Shown piece after piece: positions 56,364-63,377 of a stretch of DNA of 63,377 bases (the stretch's first letter is position 1; each line of letters starts with the position of its first letter). The notes below the pieces were generated by a model, which saw nothing but the letters and a program-made list of their open reading frames with translations, was not told where the DNA came from and searched no databases. The position numbers were made by a program, and so were the translations under genes. Origin of the DNA: an uncultured Pseudomonadota bacterium (GTDB lineage Bacteria; Pseudomonadota; Gammaproteobacteria; Steroidobacterales; Steroidobacteraceae); NCBI GenBank assembly GCA_903879335.1, contig CAIRLC010000003.1:1-63377 (forward strand). Reading direction: 5' to 3'.

Positions 56364-58549
56364 CGGCGCCCCCGTGGTTTTGACCCCAATCGTGGCTGCG
56401 GCGGCATCCCGGTATGTTGCGTCAGCATTTGACCGGGACGAGCGCGTCGCGGTGCACCGGCGACCACTGGGGCATCTTTCGCCGGCATGCCACCGGTGCC
56501 TGCCGGCTGCCAAGCGGGGACCAACTGATGTTTGGCATTGCCGATCAAATCCGAGCGACCCATCCGTTTCAAGGCCTCGCGGATCATTGGCCAATTGTTA
56601 GCGTCGTGATACCGCAGCAGCGCCTTGTGCAATCGACGTTGGGCGTGACCCTTCGGCACGATGACGGTTTCACTGTCGCGGGTGACTTTCTTCAGTGGGT
56701 TTCGACCCGTGTGCCACATGGCCGTGGCCGTCGCCATGGGACCTGGCAAGAAGGCCTGGACCTGATCCGCTCGGAAGCCGTTGGCTTTGAGCCAGATGGC
56801 AAGATCCAACATGTCTTGATCGGTCGTTCCGGGGTGGGCGGCAATAAAATATGGGATCAGGTACTGCTCTTTGCCCGCCTCGGCGGAGTACTTATCGAAC
56901 AGTTCTTTAAAGCGATGATAGGTGCCGATGCCGGGCTTCATCATCTTCGACAAGGGCCCTTCGGCAATGGCCTCTGGCGCAATCTTGAGATAGCCGCCGA
57001 CATGATGCGTCGCCAGCTCCTTCACATACTCCGGCGACTCAACCGCCAGGTCGTACCGCACGCCCGAGGCGATTAAGACCTTTTTGATCCCAGGCAAGGC
57101 CCGCGCTCGGCGATAGAGTTTGATCAGCGGGTTGTGATTGGTATTCAGGTTCGGGCAGACCCCGGGGAACACACACGAGGGCCGACGGCAGGCCGCCTCA
57201 ATCTCACGCGATTTGCAGGCCAACCGGTACATGTTGGCGGTCGGGCCGCCGAGATCCGAGATGATCCCGGTAAAACCGGGCACCGTATCGCGGACTTTTT
57301 CGACTTCGCGAATGATCGAATCTTCCGATCGGCTCTGGATGATCCGGCCCTCATGCTCAGTGATCGAGCAAAAAGTACAACCGCCAAAACAGCCGCGCTG
57401 AATCGTGACCGAGAAGCGGATCATCTTGTAAGCCGGAATCTTGGCATCGCCATACGCGGGATGCGGGACCCGCTGGTACGGCAACTCATACACCGCATCC
57501 ATGTCCTTGGTATCGAGCGGGATCGGTGGCGGATTGAGCCACACGTCCTGCTCCCCATGACGCTGCACGATCGCGCGCGCGTTGTGGGGGTTCGCTTCCG
57601 CATGGACGATCCGCGAAGCATGGGCGTACAACACCGGGTCATCGCGCACCGCTTCAAAGGCGGGCAATCGAATCACGCTGCGATCGCGATCAACCGTCTT
57701 CACTTTGCGGCGCAGACGCACCACGGGTATCACGGTCTCCGTCACAGCCGTGACTGGCGCAGCAACGGGTTGCTCCGGCGCGCTCGGTTCCATCAGATAA
57801 GGATCGATGGGCGGATCGATACGACCGGGTTCGTCCACCTCCGTCGAGTCGATCTCAATCCAGCCGTCAGCGGTCTGGCGACGCAAGAAGGCGGTACCGC
57901 GGATGTCGGTGATGGCGTTGATGGGTTCACCGGCGCCCAGTCGATGTGTGAGTTCCACCAAGGCACGTTCAGCGTTGCCGAACAGCAAAATATCCGCCTG
58001 CGCATCGATCAAGACCGAGCGGCGTACTTTTTCCGACCAATAGTCGAAATGGGCCACGCGACGCAGTGACGCCTCGATGCCGCCGATCACCACGGGCACG
58101 TCAGGAAATGCTTCACGACACCGTTGGGTATAGACAATGACCGAGCGATCCGGTCGTTTGCCGCCCTCACCGTGCGGCGTATAGGCGTCATCGCTGCGCA
58201 TCTTGCGATCCGACGTGTAGCGATTCACCATCGAGTCCATGTTGCCGGCGGTCACCCCGAAATACAGATTCGGTGGGCCGAGCTCGCGGAAGGCATCCGC
58301 ATTACGCCAATCGGGCTGAGCGATCACGCCGACACGGAAGCCCTGCGCTTCGAGCATTCGCCCGATCAACGCCATACCGAAGCTCGGATGGTCCACATAG
58401 GCATCGCCGGTGACCAGAATGACGTCACACGAATCCCAGCCCAGCTCATCCATTTCGGCTCGGGTCATCGGCAGGAAGGGCGCGGTGCCAAAGCGGTGCG
58501 CCCAATACTTACGGCGCCCAAAGAGCGGAGTTATTTCAACGGCAGACAT
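56360..58549 (-). CDS. YgiQ family radical SAM protein
   Basis: This 729-residue radical SAM enzyme has the cluster-binding [15 protein letters not shown] (Cx3Cx2C, about residues 375-381) in the middle, preceded by a long N-terminal DUF3362/UPF0313-type region ([30 protein letters not shown]) and followed by the family's [17 protein letters not shown] block. An unusual feature is a proline/valine linker around residues 265-300. The ATG chosen gives the family N-terminus [16 protein letters not shown]. The function of YgiQ proteins is unknown. Confidence 0.92.
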   Translation of the reverse strand: MSAVEITPLFGRRKYWAHRFGTAPFLPMTRAEMDELGWDSCDVILVTGDAYVDHPSFGMALIGRMLEAQGFRVGVIAQPDWRNADAFRELGPPNLYFGVTAGNMDSMVNRYTSDRKMRSDDAYTPHGEGGKRPDRSVIVYTQRCREAFPDVPVVIGGIEASLRRVAHFDYWSEKVRRSVLIDAQADILLFGNAERALVELTHRLGAGEPINAITDIRGTAFLRRQTADGWIEIDSTEVDEPGRIDPPIDPYLMEPSAPEQPVAAPVTAVTETVIPVVRLRRKVKTVDRDRSVIRLPAFEAVRDDPVLYAHASRIVHAEANPHNARAIVQRHGEQDVWLNPPPIPLDTKDMDAVYELPYQRVPHPAYGDAKIPAYKMIRFSVTIQRGCFGGCTFCSITEHEGRIIQSRSEDSIIREVEKVRDTVPGFTGIISDLGGPTANMYRLACKSREIEAACRRPSCVFPGVCPNLNTNHNPLIKLYRRARALPGIKKVLIASGVRYDLAVESPEYVKELATHHVGGYLKIAPEAIAEGPLSKMMKPGIGTYHRFKELFDKYSAEAGKEQYLIPYFIAAHPGTTDQDMLDLAIWLKANGFRADQVQAFLPGPMATATAMWHTGRNPLKKVTRDSETVIVPKGHAQRRLHKALLRYHDANNWPMIREALKRMGRSDLIGNAKHQLVPAWQPAGTGGMPAKDAPVVAGAPRRARPGQMLTQHTGMPPQPRLGSKPRGRR

Positions 58550-58690
58550 GCGGATCTCACACTCGGTCGGACTCGGCCGGCCAAAAGCCGCTGCGAGGGT
58601 TAGCGAAGGCGCCAAGCCTAGCAAATTAGGCTGCAATCGTCCATTAGATGCCTGTTTTTACAAAGATTTCAGCGGCTGCTGCAAGCCACG

Positions 58691-58712
58691 AAAAAAAGAC
58701 CCGGATCGGGCC
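58691..58712 (-). terminator. Terminator of the GH17 glucanase gene
   Basis: On the minus strand GGCCCG-ATC-CGGGTC (six pairs, one G-U) is followed by seven T. It begins about 20 bases after the glucanase stop codon. Short stem, but the T run makes it plausible. Confidence 0.65.
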
Positions 58713-58730
58713 CTCTTCCGCTGCAGCCGA

Positions 58731-60839
58731 TTAAGGATAGTAACCGAGACCGAGATAGGGATCCGGCGACTGGCAAGGACCAATATCGGCCATGATGCCG
58801 CACAGGGCATAGCGAGAATTGCGCGCCGCATCCCACAGACCCCAGCCGTCGTCGGTGCCCTTCCAAGCCTCGTCAAAGGCCTCGAAATAGAAGATGTTGA
58901 GCGGGCCGCCGGCGGTCGCCTTCCACGTCGCCATCAGGTCCAAATAGACCTTAGGGTTAATGACGGTGGCCGTGTAAAGCTCAATCGCTGAGGTCGGATT
59001 GGTCCAATTGGCCTTCCAGCCCGTTTCGCCGATCACGATCGGCATCGCGGCGCCGACCGTCGTCTTGCTGCCGGTCAAGGTCGTGAAGGAATGCGCCGAG
59101 GCAGCCGACATATCGCCTTTGGCAAAGGTTAACGCGGCATTCATCATGGCGATGCCGCGCGCTTCGCTCGAGGCAACCGTCAATTGCTGCCAGTTCCACA
59201 AGGTGGGGTTCAGAAGCGCATAGGTGTGGATCGAGGCAAAGTCTAAATACGGCAGGATCGTGTCCGGCTTTTCACCGTTGGAGGCCGTGCCGGCGTAAAA
59301 GCTGGCCGTGTCATCCGCCGTGATCGGCTGGGTCACGGCCGCCCGCACTTGTTGCACGTAACTCAGCAAGCAAGTCACCGGCAAATTGTTCGCCAGTGAG
59401 GTCTCATTGCCTACGCTCAGCGACACCACTTGGGCCGCATAGGTGGTGGCTAGACTAATCGCCGTGGCGATTTGGGCTGAGTTCACCGCATCAACACAGG
59501 TGGCAGGCGCGCCTTCCAGATAAATCCCGAGTTGTACACTCATCGTTGGATAGTTGGCCGCGATCAGACGCAGGATATTGCTCGAATTGCCGTCCGAACC
59601 GTATAGACGGAGCAAGTTGTAGCCCGCCGACTGCAGCAAACCAAGGTCTTGCAGGATCTGTGCATCGGTCGGCACTTCACCAAGCCCCGGACCACCGGCG
59701 CGGTACGGGCTGTAAGCGATCGCCTTACCCGTGGTGTAGACCGACGGCAATGGCCGCAAGGTCGACGCCGCCGTGGCGGTGCCCGTCAGTGCCACCGCCG
59801 TGGCTTTGCCGCCTGCCGTCACCGTCAGCGTCGCCGTCGCATTACCCGCCGCCGTCGGCTTAAACGCTACTCCGAGCGTACAGGTCGCATTCGCCGCGAG
59901 CGCGGCCGTGCAGCCATTGGTCACCACGAAGAGCGCACTCGACGTTCCGGAGAGGGCCGCGGATGTCACGCTCAATGAGCTCGTTCCCGTGTTCTTCAGC
60001 GTGATGCTTTGACTGGCCGAGGTCTGCCCTGCCGCTTGGGAGGCAAAGTTCAGCGAGATCGGCGTCAGCGTGTAACTGGCGGACGCCGCCGCACCGGTGC
60101 CGCTTAGGGCCACGACGAGCGGACTGCCGGTCGCGTTACTGGCAATGGACACTGACGCCGTCGCGGCACCGGTCACGGTGGGCTTGAAGGTGACGGACAC
60201 CGTGCAGGTCGCCTTCGCCGCGAGCGCGGCCGTACAGGTGTTGGTCTGGGCAAACGCCGTCGCATTGGTTCCCGTGAGCGTCACGCCGGACACGGTGACT
60301 GAACCGGTGCCGGTGTTAGTCACCGTAATCGATTGCGCTGCACTGGTGCTGCCCACCGAGGTGGACGTATAGGTCAGCGTGCTCGGCGCGGCCGTGGCGG
60401 TCAGGGTAGTCGCGGCAACGCCCGTGCCGGTGAGTGCTGCTGTCTTTGTCGTGGCGCCAGTCGCGGCAACCGAGAGCGTGGCACTCGAGGCCGACGCGGT
60501 GGTGGGCGCAAATGTCAGCGTGATCGTGCAGGTCTTACCGGCCGCCACGGATGCCGCACAGGTATTGGTTTGCTTGAAGGCCGCAGCGCCCGTGCCGCCA
60601 AGGGATACCGAGACCGCGCCTGCCGTCGTTCCCGAATTCGTCACCGTGACCGTCTTCGCCGCACTGGTGGTCGCGACGGTTTGGTTACCGAAGGCCACTG
60701 AGGTCGGGCTTAGCGTGAGCGTCACCGCGGCATTCGATGCGGCCGCCGCCAAGGTGCATAGCAATCCACTTAACAGAATCTGGCGACCCATCACGGCAAC
60801 GGCTTTGAGTGCGGTCGGCGTACAGGACAGCTTCAGCAT
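58731..60839 (-). CDS. Secreted GH17 beta-1,3-glucanase with Ig-like repeats
   Basis: This 702-residue exported protein has a signal peptide (about residues 1-37), then three Ig-like choice-of-anchor/ASPM-SPD2-Hydin-type repeats (about 38-140, 141-249 and 250-354), each with a C-x9-C pair (for example NTCAASVAAGKTCTI). The C-terminal 345 residues form a glycoside hydrolase family 17 barrel: LLRLYGSDGN, the acid/base Glu in VVSLSVGNETS, the nucleophile Glu in IVIGETGWKANW, and FYFEAFDEAWKG. GH17 enzymes cleave beta-1,3-glucans such as laminarin. GGAA precedes the ATG. It is divergent from a related secreted protein. Confidence 0.88.
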   Translation of the reverse strand: MLKLSCTPTALKAVAVMGRQILLSGLLCTLAAAASNAAVTLTLSPTSVAFGNQTVATTSAAKTVTVTNSGTTAGAVSVSLGGTGAAAFKQTNTCAASVAAGKTCTITLTFAPTTASASSATLSVAATGATTKTAALTGTGVAATTLTATAAPSTLTYTSTSVGSTSAAQSITVTNTGTGSVTVSGVTLTGTNATAFAQTNTCTAALAAKATCTVSVTFKPTVTGAATASVSIASNATGSPLVVALSGTGAAASASYTLTPISLNFASQAAGQTSASQSITLKNTGTSSLSVTSAALSGTSSALFVVTNGCTAALAANATCTLGVAFKPTAAGNATATLTVTAGGKATAVALTGTATAASTLRPLPSVYTTGKAIAYSPYRAGGPGLGEVPTDAQILQDLGLLQSAGYNLLRLYGSDGNSSNILRLIAANYPTMSVQLGIYLEGAPATCVDAVNSAQIATAISLATTYAAQVVSLSVGNETSLANNLPVTCLLSYVQQVRAAVTQPITADDTASFYAGTASNGEKPDTILPYLDFASIHTYALLNPTLWNWQQLTVASSEARGIAMMNAALTFAKGDMSAASAHSFTTLTGSKTTVGAAMPIVIGETGWKANWTNPTSAIELYTATVINPKVYLDLMATWKATAGGPLNIFYFEAFDEAWKGTDDGWGLWDAARNSRYALCGIMADIGPCQSPDPYLGLGYYP

Positions 60840-60898
60840 TTTTTTATCGTTCCGTGGATTGAAATCACGAATTTCGGCGTGTACGCTCAAATCATGGC

Positions 60899-60914
60899 TT
60901 GAAAGCGGTTTCAG
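60899..60914. promoter_or_regulatory. LacI-like operator between the divergent secreted-protein genes
   Basis: TTGAAAGCGGTTTCAG is an inverted repeat (TTGAAA/TTTCA with a GCGG centre). It lies about 42 bases before the plus-strand start codon and 60 before the glucanase start, and the first 15 bases are identical to the element at 62750. LacI/GalR-family sugar regulators bind sites of this kind. Confidence 0.55.
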
Positions 60915-60955
60915 GTCAATCATCACAATATCAGACTATTTACTGGGGTAAACGC

Positions 60956-62473
60956 ATGAACTCTTTGTGTACTGGACGCGACCTTTTCCGTCGCTGCCTG
61001 ATCGCGCTTGCGGGCTTCGCCGGTCTTGCAGCCGCGGGAGCGGCTAACGCGACCTTAAGCCTCACGCCTGCCACCCTGACCTACGGCGCCACGCAAATGG
61101 GCGTTGCCGCTGCCACGCAGGCCATCACCGTCAAGACTACCACTGCTCTTGCGGCAGGTGCGGTGACGAACGCGTTGAGCGGAACGGGCGCGACTTCATT
61201 TTCCGTGGCGAATGGTTGCACGGCGGCACTCGTGATCAACGGCACCTGCACATTGACCGTCACGTTCAAGCCCGCCTCCGTCGGCGCACTGGCTGCAACC
61301 CTGACAGTGGGCGCGACCGGCCAGACATCGGTGACCGCAGCCTTGGCAGGCACCGGCACGTCGCCGTTGTCGCTGACGCCCGCGTCGCTCTCCTTCACCG
61401 GCACGGTCGGTACGGCAACGGCTGCTCAGACCATCAGCGTCAAGACCACTGCGGCCCTGGCGGGTGTGTCTGTCGCGATTACGGGTGCCGGCTTCACGCA
61501 GACCAACACCTGCGCCGCCACGCTTGTGGCCAACGGCACTTGCGCGATCAACGTGGTCTACACCGCGAGCGGTACGGCTGCAGCGACGGGTACCATCACG
61601 GTATCATCGACAACGGCCACCGTGACGGCCGTCACTGGCACGCTCTCGGGTACCGCAGCGGCGCCGATCCCAGCATGGGAATACACCAACACCCTGGGGA
61701 CCCAGACCGCGTCGTTCATGGCCGGTCCACCGATGCGCTATGCCTTGCCAACGGGTAACACAACAGGCCTGCCGGGCTGCGGCAACACCACCGGCGGCGC
61801 CTACGTCCACACGACCGAAGGCGGTGATATCTGCGCATTTGCCAGCACCAATTACGCCTACAGCTATGACTCGTCACAGCTGGGAACGGCATACGGCGAC
61901 TATTACATCTACCAGGCTGCAGCGGGCGCAACCTACACCTCTGCAACGGGCTACTTCGGCTTCTCGATCTTGGCCCCCTATGCCAAGTCGAACGCAGCGA
62001 TCACGCCAATTTCGATCACTAACTCGAAGGCGGTGTTGATCAAGCTGGCTAATATGGTGACGCCATCGGCCACGAACGGTCAGGCCAATGTGATCACCGT
62101 GACGCTGAAGAACGCAGGCATCACCGGCGTATGGCCAACCACAAACCCTGCGGCCTGCTCGACCGATGTCACCCTGCTCACACCGGCGACGGGCACCACG
62201 ACCGGCCCCGGCACGGCGACTTTCACCGGCACCTATCTGGGTCAAGCGTCGGGTGCCTACGTATCGCAGACCGGCCTGCTCGATTACGCCATTCCGTTCT
62301 CGGCATTCACCTGCCTGACCAATGATTCCGGCACCGGCACGGCGACAACCATCGCCGCGCTCCAAGCCACCGGCGTCACGCAAGTGGCCGTATCGGTGGT
62401 GGGAACGAAGAACCCGAAGGTTGTCGTCGGCTCAATCGACGCGATTTCGGTGGGCGGGATCTCCTTCCAATAA
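60956..62473 (+). CDS. Secreted repeat protein with unrecognised C-terminal domain
   Basis: This is a 505-residue exported protein. A signal peptide (about residues 1-32, ending AANA) is followed by two Ig-like repeats (about 33-133 and 134-233) with the same C-x9-C spacing (NGCTAALVINGTCTL, NTCAATLVANGTCAI) as the repeats of the divergent glucanase. The C-terminal 270 residues (from AAPIPAWEYTNTLG) are of no family I recognise; they contain paired cysteines, many Tyr/Gly/Thr, and the block SKAVLIKLANMV. The same domain recurs in the next gene. GGGG precedes the ATG. An extracellular carbohydrate-binding or adhesive role is inferred from the neighbours only. Confidence 0.85.
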   Translation: MNSLCTGRDLFRRCLIALAGFAGLAAAGAANATLSLTPATLTYGATQMGVAAATQAITVKTTTALAAGAVTNALSGTGATSFSVANGCTAALVINGTCTLTVTFKPASVGALAATLTVGATGQTSVTAALAGTGTSPLSLTPASLSFTGTVGTATAAQTISVKTTAALAGVSVAITGAGFTQTNTCAATLVANGTCAINVVYTASGTAAATGTITVSSTTATVTAVTGTLSGTAAAPIPAWEYTNTLGTQTASFMAGPPMRYALPTGNTTGLPGCGNTTGGAYVHTTEGGDICAFASTNYAYSYDSSQLGTAYGDYYIYQAAAGATYTSATGYFGFSILAPYAKSNAAITPISITNSKAVLIKLANMVTPSATNGQANVITVTLKNAGITGVWPTTNPAACSTDVTLLTPATGTTTGPGTATFTGTYLGQASGAYVSQTGLLDYAIPFSAFTCLTNDSGTGTATTIAALQATGVTQVAVSVVGTKNPKVVVGSIDAISVGGISFQ

Positions 62474-62497
62474 AAGACTGAGACCGATGTCGATAAG

Positions 62498-62554
62498 CCC
62501 CAGTTGAACGAATCAACTGGGGTACTTTAAGGGCGGCTTGATGCCGCCCTTTTT
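62498..62554 (+). terminator. Double-hairpin terminator
   Basis: Two perfect stems follow the stop codon: CCCCAGTTGA/TCAACTGGGG (62498-62522) and GGGCGGC/GCCGCCC (62531-62549), the latter followed by TTTTT. The second is a standard Rho-independent terminator; the first may strengthen it or protect the transcript end. Confidence 0.92.
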
Positions 62555-62747
62555 ATTGGATGACCATGACAGAACCTTCAGTTCTTCATGAGTCAATTGC
62601 GTGAATCCGGTGCACGGTCACTCAGCTTAGCGCCACGGCAATTTGCGGCACAGGACAAAAAGTGATTATGTCCAATTGCCTATTTTTCTCGAAAAAAAAT
62701 GATTTTTATCTAGCCTATCGGGAAATGTTGTGATAAAAAATGACAAG

Positions 62748-62767
62748 CGTTGAAAGCGGTTTCAACG
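62748..62767. promoter_or_regulatory. LacI-like operator before the last gene
   Basis: CGTTGAAAGCGGTTTCAACG is a 20-base inverted repeat with perfect eight-base arms around GCGG. Its core of 15 bases is identical to the element at 60899-60913. It lies 50 bases before the ATG at 62818, similar to the spacing at the other gene. Confidence 0.6.
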
Positions 62768-62817
62768 ATTCATCCAGAACAACTGATAAATCCGACATTC
62801 ATTTTTGGGGATCAAAC

Positions 62818-63377
62818 ATGTTCAAATCTTTCTCATTAAAAACCACGCTCGCGGCCGTCTGCCTCGTCGCGGGAACTTCGGCCATGGCCGATGGCACAAT
62901 GCTCTTTGGCTCCGACCTCTCGATCGGCGCCGCACCGAGCTACACCATTTCGACGACCCAAGGCGGCCTCGTCTATGGCTATAACTCCTGCTTCGGCGGT
63001 GCGTCGGCTTGCGGAGCCGGTGGTGACGACTGGCATTACTACTATTCGACGCCAGATTGGTACGTCGCAGGCTTCGATGAGTTCGGTTTGATGGACGGCA
63101 CGCGGGGCGCAGCGGCGCCGGGCAGCTACTACGGCATCGCGATGACGGCTCCAGGCTCGGTTGGCGCCACCGTCGCTCCGAAGGTCAACGTCTCGGACGC
63201 CAAGACCGTGCTCGTCAAGATGGGTAATTTCTGCGGTCCAGTGAACAGTCCACCGGCCTGCCAAAACACTGCAAACGTCCTGACGGTTGTTGTGTCTAAC
63301 GGCACGAAGACGCTCACCATCTATACGGATCCACGTTGGGACACGACCGCCACCGCCGTATGCTCAGCTGACGCGAC
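62818..63377 (+). CDS. Exported protein related to the 60956 C-terminal domain (cut by window end)
   Basis: A reading frame from an ATG with GGGGATC upstream stays open to the window end (186 codons visible, no stop). It starts MFKSFSLKTTLAAVCLVAG, a signal peptide ending AMA, and lacks the Ig-like repeats. Visible blocks YYGIAMTAPG, SDAKTVLVKMGNF, TANVLTVVVSNG and AVCSAD line up in the same order with YFGFSILAPY, NSKAVLIKLANM, QANVITVTLKNAG and AACSTD of the previous protein, so the two share a domain. Several cysteines (for example CFGGASACGAGG) suggest disulfides. Function unknown. Confidence 0.85.
   Translation, partial: MFKSFSLKTTLAAVCLVAGTSAMADGTMLFGSDLSIGAAPSYTISTTQGGLVYGYNSCFGGASACGAGGDDWHYYYSTPDWYVAGFDEFGLMDGTRGAAAPGSYYGIAMTAPGSVGATVAPKVNVSDAKTVLVKMGNFCGPVNSPPACQNTANVLTVVVSNGTKTLTIYTDPRWDTTATAVCSADA

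Larger units (their letters stand above)
62474..62817. other. Intergenic region with terminator, AT-rich segment and operator
   Basis: About 340 bases. In order: terminator hairpins just after the upstream gene, a stretch of unremarkable sequence, a markedly AT-rich block near 62660-62740 (many A and T runs, unlike the surrounding DNA) that probably contains the promoter of the last gene, then the 20-base inverted repeat and a GGGGATC ribosome site. No gene was seen. Confidence 0.6.

Noticed and set aside
58760-60730. Repetitive GC-rich DNA in the glucanase gene as a possible tandem DNA repeat
   Set aside because: The similarity is at protein level between about 105-residue Ig-like repeats; the DNA copies are well diverged.

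Overview
The window is chromosomal DNA, moderately GC-rich, from a gammaproteobacterium. Supporting traits are the thrA(fused)-thrB-thrC operon, a uvrC-pgsA-tRNA arrangement like that of enteric bacteria, a full System I ccm operon with separate ccmH and ccmI, a plant-type (class II) DAHP synthase, an UrcA-family protein and a large TonB-dependent receptor. The combination suggests the Xanthomonadales/Nevskiales/Steroidobacterales part of the class; that placement is inference, not a measured phylogeny. No phage, insertion sequence or CRISPR array was seen. Almost all the DNA is conserved chromosomal backbone, with more accessory-looking content in the last 5 kb.

Layout. 0.3-3.9 kb: MHS-type MFS transporter, two-subunit 3-ketoacid CoA-transferase, GNAT acetyltransferase. 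3.9-11.9 kb (minus strand): tightly overlapping ccmA-B-C-D-E-F-G-H-I, ending in a nucleotide-antiporter-like membrane protein; ccmD is only 59 codons long. 12.0-14.0 kb: SDR plus acyl-CoA dehydrogenase. 14.2 kb: tRNA-Leu(UAA). 14.3-24.4 kb: DEAD-box helicase, TonB receptor, amidase, and a secreted tricorn-like S41 protease. 24.5-27.4 kb: uvrC-pgsA followed by tRNA-Gly, tRNA-Cys, tRNA-Gly. 27.4-36.1 kb: rluE-like pseudouridine synthase converging on and overlapping class II DAHP synthase, then hrpA, mazG, Nudix CoA pyrophosphatase and divergent purB. 36.2-41.2 kb: unknown small protein, mnmA, acnA, HAD phosphatase. 41.3-44.0 kb: Fur-box-like palindrome, iron-type cupredoxin, unknown exported protein, msrPQ. 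43.9-47.6 kb: 2,4-dienoyl-CoA-reductase-like enzyme, zinc peptidase, tryptophan 2,3-dioxygenase. 47.8-50.8 kb: UrcA protein, tatD, M20 peptidase. 50.8-58.5 kb: ygiQ, a small coupled ORF, thrA-thrB-thrC and a NERD-domain protein. 58.7-63.4 kb: a secreted GH17 glucanase and two related secreted proteins.

The most interesting part is the right end. A GH17 beta-glucanase carrying three C-x9-C Ig-like repeats is divergent from a secreted protein carrying two of the same repeats plus an unrecognised C-terminal domain. That domain recurs, without the repeats, in a third exported protein cut by the window end. Both exported-protein genes have the same near-palindromic TTGAAAGCGGTTTCA element about 40-50 bases before the start codon. 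This looks like a co-regulated extracellular glucan system with an undescribed domain. Other points of interest are a recurring -10 hexamer placed 6-8 bases before an ATG at five genes (candidate leaderless mRNAs), and a Fur-box-controlled cupredoxin operon that lacks the usual FTR1 permease.
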